From the NCBI RefSeq assembly GCF_042646425.1, contig NZ_JBHRTR010000037.1, positions 62,001-126,000 on the forward strand: 64,000 nt of DNA. Reading direction: 5' to 3'. The notes below the pieces were generated by a model. That model saw only the letters and a list, made by a program, of their open reading frames with translations, had not been told where the DNA came from and did not search any database. The DNA comes from Marinibaculum pumilum. Its GTDB lineage: Bacteria > Pseudomonadota > Alphaproteobacteria > Ferrovibrionales > Ferrovibrionaceae. This document shows positions 33,367 through 40,918 of this stretch, in pieces; within the stretch, counting starts at the first letter, position 1, and the number at the start of each line of letters is the position of its first letter. A program made the translations under genes and the position numbers.

Positions 33367-34989
33367 TCAGACGGACTGCGCCTGCTCGCGCAGGACGAAT
33401 TTCTGGATCTTGCCCGTGGAGGTCTTCGGCAGTTCGGAGAAGACCACGTGCTTCGGGCATTTGAACTTCGCCAGCCGGCCGCGGGTGAACTCGATGATTT
33501 CTTCCGCGGTGGTTGTCGCGCCGGGCTTCAGGGTGACGAAGGCGCAGGGCGTTTCGCCCCAGTGCGGGTCCGGCTTGGCCACCACCGCTGCCTCCAGGAT
33601 GTCGGGATGCTGGTACAGCACGCCCTCGACCTCCAGGGTGGAGATGTTCTCGCCGCCTGAGATGATGATGTCCTTCGACCGGTCCTTGATCTGGACATAG
33701 CCGTCGGGATGCACCACCCCCAGGTCGCCGGAATGGAACCAGCCGTCGGCCAGCGACTTGTCGGTCGTCGACGGGTTCTTCAGATACCCCTTCATCACCA
33801 CGTTGCCGCGGAACATGATCTCGCCCATCGTCTCGCCGTCGGAGGGCACCGGCTTCATCGTCTCCGGGTCCATCACCTGCAGGCCCTCCAGCACGGGATA
33901 GCGCACCCCCTGCCGCGCCTTCAGCGCCGCCCGCTCCGAAATGTCGAGCTCGTCCCATTCCGCATGCCAGGAACAGACCACGCTCGGGCCGTAGGTCTCC
34001 GTCAGGCCGTAGGTATGGGTGATGCTCATGCCCATATCCTCCATCGCCTGGATGATCGCCGCCGGCGGCGCAGCACCGGCCGTCATCGCCTTCACGCCCG
34101 ACCGCATCCGTGCCTTCGCCTCCGCCGGGGCGTTGATCAGCATGTTCAGGACAGTCGGCGCACCGCAGAAATGGGTGACCTCGTTGTCGGCGATCGACTC
34201 GTAGATCGCCACCGGGTCTACCTTCCGCAGGCAGACATGGGTGCCGCCATAGGCGGTGATCGTCCAGGGGAAGCACCAGCCGTTGCAGTGGAACATCGGC
34301 AGGGTCCACAGATAGACCGGGTTGTGGCTCAGGCCCCAGGACATCGCATTGCCGATGGCGTTCAGGTAGGCGCCGCGATGGTGGTAGACGACGCCTTTCG
34401 GATTGCCGGTGGTGCCGGAGGTGTAGTTCAGGGCGATGGCCTGCCATTCGTCCGCCGGCATCTGCCAGTCGAAATCGGGATCGCCCTCCTGCAGGAAGGC
34501 TTCGTACTCGATCGAGCCGATCATCGCCGCGTCGCCGGCCGCCGGGTCGTCGATGTCGATGACGAAGGGCTTCACGCTGGCCTCCGCCAGCGCCTTCTTC
34601 ATCACCGGGGCCAGTTCCCGGTCGATGATCACGACCTGGGCCTCGCCATGGTCCAGGATGAAGGCCACCGCGGCGGCATCGAGGCGGGTGTTGATGCTGT
34701 TCAGCACGCCGCCGGCCATCGCCACGCCGTAATGCGCTTCCAGATGGGCGGGAATGTTCGTCGCCATCACGGCGACCGTCTTGCCCGGCCCGATGCCGCG
34801 CTGCGACAGCGCGGAGGCCAGGGCACGGCACCGCTGCTGGAATTCCCGATAGGTCGCCCGGCGCGCGCCATGGATCCATGCGGTATGGCCGGGGTAGACA
34901 TAGGCGGTCCGCGTAAGGAAGCTGAGCGGCGTGAGCGGCACGTAGTTCGCCGCGTTCTTGTCCAGGTCGGTTTCAAACGGGTTATGCAT
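33367..34989 (-). CDS. Acyl-CoA synthetase (AMP-binding enzyme)
   Basis: This is a 540-residue ANL-superfamily ligase that activates carboxylic acids to acyl-CoA through acyl-AMP. The N-terminus NPFETDLDKNAANYVPLTPLSF is typical of the medium/short-chain acyl-CoA synthetase group. The P-loop is YTSGTTGNPKGVVYHH (about residue 180), then TYGLTETYGPS, GWFHSGDLGVVHPDGY, DRSKDIIISGGENIS, and the C-terminal catalytic Lys in PKTSTGKIQKFVLR. In-frame ATGs at 35010 and 35016 are alternatives; the chosen one has GGAGG about 11 bases upstream and fits family length. A 15-bp tandem repeat follows the stop. Confidence 0.92.
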   Translation of the reverse strand: MHNPFETDLDKNAANYVPLTPLSFLTRTAYVYPGHTAWIHGARRATYREFQQRCRALASALSQRGIGPGKTVAVMATNIPAHLEAHYGVAMAGGVLNSINTRLDAAAVAFILDHGEAQVVIIDRELAPVMKKALAEASVKPFVIDIDDPAAGDAAMIGSIEYEAFLQEGDPDFDWQMPADEWQAIALNYTSGTTGNPKGVVYHHRGAYLNAIGNAMSWGLSHNPVYLWTLPMFHCNGWCFPWTITAYGGTHVCLRKVDPVAIYESIADNEVTHFCGAPTVLNMLINAPAEAKARMRSGVKAMTAGAAPPAAIIQAMEDMGMSITHTYGLTETYGPSVVCSWHAEWDELDISERAALKARQGVRYPVLEGLQVMDPETMKPVPSDGETMGEIMFRGNVVMKGYLKNPSTTDKSLADGWFHSGDLGVVHPDGYVQIKDRSKDIIISGGENISTLEVEGVLYQHPDILEAAVVAKPDPHWGETPCAFVTLKPGATTTAEEIIEFTRGRLAKFKCPKHVVFSELPKTSTGKIQKFVLREQAQSV

Positions 34990-35285
34990 CGGGCGCTGAT
35001 CCTCCGCCATGCTCATGCCGGGCCCCCGGGCGGTCGCCTGCCGGATGCGCGCCGCCTGGACGCTGACCTCCGGGGACGGCCGCCGGGCCCGGTTCTCTCC
35101 TTGCCGGCTGCCGGGCGGCCCGAAAATCATTGCCTTTCCAGCCGCCTTGGCGTTCAAGCTATCGCCCGGCCCGATGGGGCGCAACAGCGCAGGAGCCCGC
35201 ACGGGGCGTACCCCATGGCCCGGCGCGGCATCCCCTCGCGGGTCCGCCGCCCGGCCGGCTTTCCGATCCAGCAGGAGCAGCAGAC

Positions 35286-36005
35286 GTGACCACCGACAGA
35301 TCCGCGGGCAGCGCCTCCAGGCGAAGCGGCGCAGGTGCAGGCCAGGCGGGGCGCCCGCCCGCACCGGGCGACGCCCTGGCGGGATACCTGGCCGCGGTCA
35401 GCGTGCGGGAGGACGGGCTGAAGCTGCGCCTGCGCAACGAGACCCGCGCGCTCGGCCCGCAGGGCCAGATGATCCTGGGCGCGGCGCAGGGGGCGCTGCT
35501 CGGCTTCCTGGTCGGCCTGACCAACGCCCGGCAGGTGCTCGAGATCGGCACCTTCACCGGCTACAGCACCCTGTGCATGGCTGAGGCCCTGCCGCCCGGC
35601 GGGCACATCCTTGCCTGCGATGTCAGCGAGGAATGGACCGCGATGGCCCGCGGCTACTGGCACGAGGCCGGTGTTGCGGACCGGATCGAGCTGCGCCTGG
35701 GGCCGGCCGACGCCACCCTGCAGGCCCTGCCGCCCGACATGGCGGGCGGATTCGACATGGCATTCGTCGATGCCGACAAGACCGGCTATCCCGCCTATCT
35801 CGCCGCCTGCAAGCGCCTGCTGCGTCCAGGCGGCCTGGCGGTGTTCGACAACATGTTCTGGGGCGGTTCGGTGGCCGACCCCTCCGACACCGGGGCGGAG
35901 ACGGCGGCGATCCGCCAGACCCTGGCCATGGCAGCCGAGGATGCCGAACTGGATCATTCGATGCTGGCGGTCGGCGACGGCCTGCTGCTTGTGCGAAAGA
36001 AGTAG
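35286..36005 (+). CDS. SAM-dependent O-methyltransferase
   Basis: This 239-residue protein is a class I methyltransferase of the catechol/caffeoyl-CoA O-methyltransferase type. The SAM site LEIGTFTGYSTLCMAEALP is at about residues 80-98. ILACDVSEEW follows, and FVDADKTGYPAYL carries the metal-binding Asp; VFDNMFWGGSVADP is also conserved. The GTG start has AGGAG upstream, and the first ~35 residues are a polar Gly/Ala/Arg tail. The acceptor substrate is unknown. The gene is divergent from the acyl-CoA synthetase, and a strong hairpin (36024-36051) follows its stop. Confidence 0.9.
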   Translation: MTTDRSAGSASRRSGAGAGQAGRPPAPGDALAGYLAAVSVREDGLKLRLRNETRALGPQGQMILGAAQGALLGFLVGLTNARQVLEIGTFTGYSTLCMAEALPPGGHILACDVSEEWTAMARGYWHEAGVADRIELRLGPADATLQALPPDMAGGFDMAFVDADKTGYPAYLAACKRLLRPGGLAVFDNMFWGGSVADPSDTGAETAAIRQTLAMAAEDAELDHSMLAVGDGLLLVRKK

Positions 36006-36023
36006 CTGCCACGGCGCTTGCAT

Positions 36024-36051
36024 CCGTCCGATTTCGTGAAACGTCGGACGG
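36024..36051 (+). terminator. Candidate hairpin terminator of the O-methyltransferase gene
   Basis: CCGTCCGA and TCGGACGG pair perfectly; inside, TTTC/GAAA extend the stem. It lies 18 bp after the O-methyltransferase stop. There is no T tract, so termination is inferred. The right arm ends inside the -35 of the EcfG-like promoter, so a regulatory role is also possible. Confidence 0.4.
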
Positions 36052-36074
36052 AACCAACTCGGCTTCTGTAAGTT
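36050..36074 (+). promoter_or_regulatory. EcfG-type (general stress response) promoter
   Basis: GGAAC at 36050-36054 and GTT at 36072-36074 are 17 bases apart, matching the alphaproteobacterial EcfG consensus GGAAC-N16/17-(C)GTT except for A instead of C before GTT. It lies 36 bp before the start of the small membrane protein gene, implying a very short leader. Confidence 0.6.
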
Positions 36075-36078
36075 ACGG

Positions 36079-36111
36079 ATGACATGTTTGAACGGAAACG
36101 GAGCATGTCAT
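36079..36111 (+). promoter_or_regulatory. Leader hairpin covering the start codon
   Basis: ATGACATG (36079-36086) and CATGTCAT (36104-36111) are perfect inverted repeats. The right arm overlaps the ATG at 36110, and the GGAG ribosome site lies at the end of the loop. If transcription starts just after the EcfG-like promoter, the transcript would begin with this hairpin. Confidence 0.5.
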
Positions 36112-36418
36112 GCGTAGTGGTGTTGTAATTATAGCCGCAGTTTTTGCCCTGGTCGCCGCGGCGGCAATACTGGTCTACGCCGTCGACATCGATGTCACTG
36201 ATTCCGGTGAGATGCCGACCGCTGAGGTCAATGTGGACGTCGAGGGCGGCGCGCTGCCGGAAGCCGATGTCGATACGGCGGAAGTGGAAGTCGGCAGCGA
36301 GAAGCGCGAGGTCACCGTCCCCGAGGTCGATGTGACCATGGAGGAGCGCAACGTCGAGATGCCGACCGTCGAGCTTGAGCCGGCGGATGCCGACGAGGGC
36401 GCGCGGAGCGGCGGCTGA
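36110..36418 (+). CDS. Small membrane-anchored acidic protein
   Basis: This 102-residue protein has one N-terminal transmembrane helix (residues 4-26, VVIIAAVFALVAAAAILVYAV). The tail is acidic and valine-rich with alternating patterns (AEVNVDVEGGALPEADVDTAEVEVGSEKREVTVPEVDVTM). I recall similar small proteins in other alphaproteobacteria, without known function. The tail probably faces the periplasm and may form a beta-like or extended structure. It is preceded by an EcfG-type promoter and a start-codon hairpin, suggesting a stress-induced envelope protein; this is inference. Confidence 0.75.
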   Translation: MRSGVVIIAAVFALVAAAAILVYAVDIDVTDSGEMPTAEVNVDVEGGALPEADVDTAEVEVGSEKREVTVPEVDVTMEERNVEMPTVELEPADADEGARSGG

Positions 36419-36492
36419 TACGACCGGTCGTTGACTGCCGGCCGCGGCGGTCGGCAGGCGAAATACGAAGGGCCCCGGCAGCGATGCTGCCG

Positions 36493-36583
36493 NNNNNNNN
36501 NNNNNNNNNNNNNNNNNNNNNNNNNNNNNNNNNNNNNNNNNNNNNNNNNNNNNNNNNNNNNNNNNNNNNNNNNNNNNNNNNNN
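36493..36583. other. Assembly gap (run of N)
   Basis: 91 undetermined bases lie between the small acidic-protein gene and the stop codon of trcR. The trcR stop is the first complete codon after the gap. The 74 bp before the gap hold no gene. Confidence 0.99.
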
Positions 36584-36584
36584 G

Positions 36585-37451
36585 TCAGCCGTTGTGCTGC
36601 CGGTTTGCCGTTTCGTCGCCGTCGACAGGCTCCCCGGCGCCCTGTTCTCCGGCATCGTCTTCTCCGGTGCCCTCACCCTCGGTGTCGCTGTCCGTTGCTT
36701 CGTCCGCACCCTCTTCCGTGGTCTCGAGGTCGGCAAAGACCGCCTCGGCTGCCTCGCGCCTTTCCTCCGGCGAATCCTCGGCTTCGTCCTCGGCGGCCGG
36801 ATCCGGCAGGACCGGCTCCGCCAGCGGGTCGCCGGCGGCGGCCTCGCCCAGCAGGTCCTCCGGCTGCGGCAGGGGATGCAGCTCGGCCGCGGTGGTCGGG
36901 TCGATGCCCTCCTTGCGCAGCTTCGCCTCGCGGCGTTCGCGCGCGGTGCGGACCACCGTGTCCAGGTCGATCTGGCTGCAGATGCCGAGGCTGACCGGGT
37001 CCTGCGGCTTGATGTTCTGGGCGTTCCAGTGGGACCGGTCGCGGATCGCGTTGATCGTCGCCTTGGTGGTGCCCAGCAGCTTCTGGATCTGGCTGTCGGA
37101 GATCTCCGGATGGAACTTCAGCATCCAGGCGATTGCGTTCGGCCGGTCGCCGCGCTTGGACACCGGCGTATAGCGGGCGCCGCGGGTGCGGCGCGCGGGC
37201 TGCGGGATGTCCGTCTTGATGAGGTTGAGGTGCGCGCTCCGGTCCTTCTCGCAGCGGGCGATTTCCGCCCGGCTCAGCTGGCCGTTCGCGATCGGGTCCA
37301 GGCCGACGATCCCGATGGCGACCTCGCCGTCGGCGATGCCCTGTACCTCAAGCACGTGCAGGCCGCAGAATTCGGCAACCTGCTCGAACGTGAGCGCCGT
37401 ATTGTCGATCAGCCAGACGGCCGTCGCCTTCGGCATAAGCGGTTGCGGCAT
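36585..37451 (-). CDS. TrcR-type cell-cycle transcriptional regulator (DUF1013)
   Basis: This 288-residue protein matches DUF1013, named TrcR in Caulobacter-type alphaproteobacteria. The conserved part is residues 1-195: MPKATAVWLIDNTALTFEQVAEFCGLHVLEVQGIADG, then a second helix-turn-helix-like region HPEISDSQIQKLLGTTKATINAIRDRSHWN, then DPVSLGICSQIDLD. The last ~95 residues are an acidic, low-complexity tail (Glu, Asp, Ala, Gly) not needed for the fold. The stop codon abuts an assembly gap, so the extreme C-terminus should be treated with care. Confidence 0.9.
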   Translation of the reverse strand: MPQPLMPKATAVWLIDNTALTFEQVAEFCGLHVLEVQGIADGEVAIGIVGLDPIANGQLSRAEIARCEKDRSAHLNLIKTDIPQPARRTRGARYTPVSKRGDRPNAIAWMLKFHPEISDSQIQKLLGTTKATINAIRDRSHWNAQNIKPQDPVSLGICSQIDLDTVVRTARERREAKLRKEGIDPTTAAELHPLPQPEDLLGEAAAGDPLAEPVLPDPAAEDEAEDSPEERREAAEAVFADLETTEEGADEATDSDTEGEGTGEDDAGEQGAGEPVDGDETANRQHNG

Positions 37452-37734
37452 GGGTCTAGATCCTTCTTGCTGGGCTCCTTCTCTTCGATCGGCGCCGCGC
37501 CGAACCGGGCGCTGCGGGCAATCCTATGAGGTATGCGCCGGCTGCCGCCGGCGCGCCAGGGGGGAGCCCTGTTGTCGGAATGCTGCGAAATTAGGGGCAG
37601 CACCGGCAAACGGCAAGGGAATTGCTGCGGCAGCTACATATTGGGGGCAGCCGCGAATGGGCAACCGGAAACGGACAGCCGGGAACGGGCGGCGGCTGGG
37701 AGGCCGCCGGGGGGGGGGGGGGCCCCCGGGGGCC
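37452..37734. other. Region upstream of trcR ending in a poly-G run
   Basis: No gene is seen. The part next to trcR must hold its promoter. From 37590 on the sequence is purine-rich with imperfect repeats (GGGGCAGC...GGCAAACGG). At 37709-37734 it degenerates to G14-C5-G5-CC directly against the N run, which looks like a low-quality contig end. Confidence 0.6.
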
Positions 37735-37848
37735 NNNNNNNNNNNNNNNNNNNNNNNNNNNNNNNNNNNNNNNNNNNNNNNNNNNNNNNNNNNNNNNNNN
37801 NNNNNNNNNNNNNNNNNNNNNNNNNNNNNNNNNNNNNNNNNNNNNNNN
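37735..37848. other. Assembly gap (run of N)
   Basis: 114 undetermined bases. The gap removes the 3' end of the quinone oxidoreductase gene and whatever separates it from the trcR upstream region. Confidence 0.99.
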
Positions 37849-38812
37849 GGGCATGCGCCGCCGGCGCCTCCTCGAACGGGAAGCGGGAATCGATGATCGG
37901 CCGCACCGTGCCGTCGGCGAAGTGCGGCCAGACATGCCGCCGCAGCGCCTCCGCGATGGCGCCCTTGAAGGCGGTGTCGCGGGGCCGCAGGGTCGACCCG
38001 GTCACGGTCAGGCGCTTCACCATCAGGGACAGGAAATCGACCTCCGCCTTGGATCCGCCCAGGAAGGCGATCAGCACCAGCCGTCCCTCCGGTGCCAGGA
38101 TCGACAGCTCGCGCGGGATATAGTCGCCGCCCACCATGTCCAGCACCAGGTCGACGCCGCGATCGCCGGTAGCCTCCTTGATCGCGGCGACGAAATCCTC
38201 GCTGCGGTAGTTGATGCCGCGCTTCGCGCCCAGCTCCTCGCAGAAGCGGCATTTCTCCTCGGTGCCGGCCGTGGCGAAGACCTCCGCGCCGATCAGCCCG
38301 GCAAGCTGGATCGCCGCCGTGCCGATGCCACTGGCGCCGCCCTGCACCAGAACCTTCTCGCCGCGCATCATGCGGCCGCGGTCGACCATGTTGGTCCAGA
38401 CCGTGAACCAGTTCTCGGGCAGGCCCGCGGCATCCTCCAGGTCCACGCCGTCGGGCACCGGCAGGCATTGCGGTGCCGGTGCGGCGCAATACTCGGCATA
38501 GCCCCCGCCGGCCACCAGGGCACAGACCCGGTCGCCGATCTGCCAGTCGCCGGCATCCGGCCCGCAGGCGACGATCTCGCCAGAGACCTCCAGGCCCGGG
38601 ATATCGGGCGCGCCGGGCGGCGGCGGATACTTGCCCAGCCGCTGCATCACGTCGGGCCTGTTCACACCCGCGGCGGCGACCTTGATCAGGACCTCGCCGC
38701 GTGCGGGCGGCACCACCGGCCGCTCCGCGACCTTGAGGCCTTCCGGCCCGCCGAAGCTGGCGATCTCGACCACGCGCATGCGCTCCGGCAGGGCGGTTGC
38801 CGTCTGGGTCAT
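37849..38812 (-). CDS. Zinc-free alcohol dehydrogenase/quinone oxidoreductase (3' end in gap)
   Basis: At least 321 residues of an NAD(P)H:quinone oxidoreductase of the PIG3/QOR branch of the medium-chain dehydrogenases are visible. RMRVVEIASFGGPEGLKVAERP opens the protein, AGVNRPDVMQRLGKYPPPPGAPDIPGLEVSGEI is the substrate domain, and the nucleotide site is LVQGGASGIGTAAIQLA (about residue 145). RPIIDSRFPFEEAPAAHA is the last segment before the N run; family members normally continue 15-25 residues further. No zinc ligands are seen, as expected for this branch. The gene is divergent from the DUF1192 gene. Confidence 0.88.
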
Positions 38813-39000
38813 AGCTGGGATCTCCCTATCTGATGGCGCCGCGGGCCGGCCGCCTTCGTGCAACCGCGGATGCGTTGCGCTACTCTCCATCCATGGCGCG
38901 GTCCCGGACCTGTTTGCTGGACGGATCGCGGATATCTTGTCAATGGCCAGGGCCGCCGGCCAGCCACAGCTGCGGTCCTGCCGGTGACGGTGCGGAGGTG

Positions 39001-39186
39001 ATGGTGATCGACGAGGAAGACAAGGGTCCCGTTACGCCGGCGCATCAGAAGACGCTGGACGGCATGTCCGTGGCCGAGCTCGAGGCGCATATCTCCCAGC
39101 TCAGGCTCGAGCTGGAGGAGGCCCGCAAGGCCGTGGAGATGAAGAAGCAGTACCGCTCCAGCCTGGACGACCTGTTCAGCAGCTGA
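39001..39186 (+). CDS. DUF1192 family protein
   Basis: This is a 61-residue protein with core LDGMSVAELEAHISQLRLELEEARKAVEMKKQ, matching the short coiled-coil DUF1192 family common next to quinone oxidoreductase genes in alphaproteobacteria. GGAGG lies only 2 bases before the ATG and 5 before an in-frame GTG at 39004, so the GTG may be the real start. Function unknown. Confidence 0.85.
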   Translation: MVIDEEDKGPVTPAHQKTLDGMSVAELEAHISQLRLELEEARKAVEMKKQYRSSLDDLFSS

Positions 39187-39293
39187 GCGCGCGCGCCGGG
39201 ACGGCCGGCGGCAGCTTCCGCCATCCTGCAGCGGTGCGGCGCCGGCAGATGCCTCGAAATTCGTTAAAATTGGGCGGATCTGCAACCTGCGGC

Positions 39294-39322
39294 TTGACAG
39301 CGCATCCCCGCCGGCAAATGAT
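39294..39322 (+). promoter_or_regulatory. Strong sigma-70-type promoter upstream of metZ
   Basis: A perfect TTGACA (39294-39299) is followed after 17 bases by AATGAT (39317-39322). Transcription would start near 39329, about 260 bp before metZ. Confidence 0.55.
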
Positions 39323-39328
39323 GGTGCG

Positions 39329-39399
39329 TCACGAAAGTCTGACAGGTTGAGGCAAAAAATACTGAGGGGCCGGCTCGTAGTCGAGGCGGCCCCTTTTTT
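39329..39399 (+). ncRNA. Candidate ~70-nt RNA or terminated leader upstream of metZ
   Basis: The stretch between the promoter and a strong intrinsic terminator would give an RNA of about 70 nt with the 5' part GTCACGAAAGTCTGACAGG (GTCA/TGAC small hairpin), a single-stranded GGCAAAAAATACTGA, and the terminator stem. No start codon or peptide is convincing. It does not match SAM-II or the other SAM riboswitches I know. It could be a trans-acting small RNA or a metZ attenuator. Confidence 0.45.
39366..39399 (+). terminator. Intrinsic terminator
   Basis: GGGGCCGGCTCG and CGAGGCGGCCCC form a 12-position stem with one G-G mismatch and a TAGT loop, followed directly by six T. It ends the short transcript upstream of metZ. 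Confidence 0.8.
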
Positions 39400-39586
39400 A
39401 TGTGCTCGGGCATGTCGACGGACGAAGCCGAGTAATCGGCTGTACCGGCGCCTGTGAACGGCATTTTGAGATCGCAACACAGGCCAGCGATCCTTTCACG
39501 GATGCACTGTCGTCCTGTGCGGCCTTTGGCTATTCTCCCCGCGACAGCGGCGGTCATTGCGGCCGCTCCGCGGGAGGAACTGCAAT
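39400..39586. other. Region between terminator and metZ
   Basis: No gene. It is less GC-rich than the coding regions and holds TTTGAGATCGCAAC near 39465, a possible weak -35, and the metZ ribosome site GGGAGGA at 39571-39577. metZ needs either its own promoter here or read-through of the terminator at 39399. Confidence 0.5.
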
Positions 39587-40918
39587 ATGAGCCAAGGCGC
39601 ACGCGGCACGCCCTTCGACCTGCTGCCCGATACGCTCGCCGTCCATGCCGGCCAGCGGCCCGACCCACAGCACGGTGCGCGGGCGGTGCCGATCTACCAG
39701 ACCACGTCCTACGTCTTTCCCGATGCCGATCACGCGGCGCAGCTGTTCGACCTGCGCATCGGCGGGCATATCTATTCGCGGATCTCCAACCCGACGGTTG
39801 CCGTCCTGGAAGAACGCCTGGCCGCGTTGGAAGGCGGGGTCGGCGGGGTCTGCACAGCCTCCGGCCAGGCGGCGCTGCACCTCGCGATCACCACCCTGAT
39901 GGGCCAGGGCAGCCATATCGTTGCCTCGCGCTCGCTCTACGGCGGCTCCTACAACCTGCTGCAGCACACCCTGCCGCGCTTCGGCATCACCGCCAGCTTC
40001 GTCGATCCGCGGGAACCGCAGGCCTTCGCCCGGGCGATCCGGCCGGAAACCCGCCTGCTGTTCGGCGAGGTGATCGGCAATCCCGGCATGGAGGTCCTGG
40101 ACGTGGCGGCGGTGGCGGATGTCGCCCATGCGCAGGGACTGCCGCTGATGATCGATTCCACCTTCACCCCGCCGGTGCTGTGCCGGCCGCTGGACCACGG
40201 CGCCGACCTGGTGATGCATTCGGTCACCAAGTTCATCGGCGGCCATGGCGTGGCGATCGGCGGCGCGGTGATCGACGGCGGACGCTTCGACTGGGCGGCA
40301 AGCGGCCGCTTTCCCACCATCACCGAGGATTGCGCCGCCTATAACGGCCTGAACTTCCTGGGGGAATTCGGGCCGGCCGCCTTCGTGATGCGGGCCCGCG
40401 CGGAAGGCCTGCGCGATTTCGGCGCCGCGATGTCGCCGGCCAATGCCTTCTACCTGCTGCAGGGGGTGGAGACCCTGCACCTGCGGATGGCGCGGCATGT
40501 CGCCAATGCCGGGGCGGTGGCCGCGTTCCTCCAGGCGCAGGACGGGGTCGACCGGGTCTCCTATCCCGGCCTGGCGGAACATCCCGACCATGACCTGGCG
40601 ATGCGCCTGATGCCGGACGGCTGCGGCGCGGTGCTGACCTTCGACCTGGCGGGGGGCCGGGCGGCGGGCGCGGCCTTCATCGCCGGCCTGCAGCTCTGCT
40701 CCCATTTGGCGAATATCGGCGATGCCAAGACCCTGGTGATCCACCCGGCCTCCACCACCCACCAGCAGATGAGCGCGGCGGAACTGCGTGCCGCCAATGT
40801 CGGGCCGGGGCTGATCCGCATCTCGGTCGGGATCGAGGATCCGAAGGACATCATCGCCGACCTGAAACGGGGGCTGGCCGCCGCCCGTCGCGCGGCACCG
40901 GCCGCGGCCGCGGAATGA
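39587..40918 (+). CDS. metZ: O-acetyl/O-succinylhomoserine sulfhydrylase family enzyme
   Basis: This is a 443-residue PLP enzyme of the Cys/Met metabolism family, which makes homocysteine from acylated homoserine and sulfide. Key segments are TLAVHAGQRPDPQHGARAVP, IYSRISNPTVAVLEERLAALEGG, ASGQAALHLAI, SLYGGSYNLL and HSVTKFIGGHG with the Schiff-base Lys215. The Ile/Phe-rich region GLNFLGEFGPAAF and overall length ~440 resemble the O-acetylhomoserine enzyme (MetY) more than shorter MetZ proteins, so metY is an equally good name. The chosen ATG has GGGAGGA 9 bases upstream. It overlaps the hydrolase gene by 4 bp. Confidence 0.92.
   Translation: MSQGARGTPFDLLPDTLAVHAGQRPDPQHGARAVPIYQTTSYVFPDADHAAQLFDLRIGGHIYSRISNPTVAVLEERLAALEGGVGGVCTASGQAALHLAITTLMGQGSHIVASRSLYGGSYNLLQHTLPRFGITASFVDPREPQAFARAIRPETRLLFGEVIGNPGMEVLDVAAVADVAHAQGLPLMIDSTFTPPVLCRPLDHGADLVMHSVTKFIGGHGVAIGGAVIDGGRFDWAASGRFPTITEDCAAYNGLNFLGEFGPAAFVMRARAEGLRDFGAAMSPANAFYLLQGVETLHLRMARHVANAGAVAAFLQAQDGVDRVSYPGLAEHPDHDLAMRLMPDGCGAVLTFDLAGGRAAGAAFIAGLQLCSHLANIGDAKTLVIHPASTTHQQMSAAELRAANVGPGLIRISVGIEDPKDIIADLKRGLAAARRAAPAAAAE

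Noticed and set aside
33258..33464. A pentapeptide-repeat protein (ARAGI repeats) encoded over the 15-bp tandem repeat
   Set aside because: The pattern is a by-product of a 15-bp DNA repeat; there is no ribosome site, the pattern is not the A(D/N)LXX fold, and it runs into the antisense of the acyl-CoA synthetase.
36431..36994. Open frames crossing the N runs
   Set aside because: They are joined only through undetermined bases and have no coherent protein features.
39187..39586. SAM-II or SAM/SAH riboswitch before metZ
   Set aside because: The diagnostic pseudoknot segments of these riboswitches are not visible; only a promoter, a short RNA and an intrinsic terminator can be supported.
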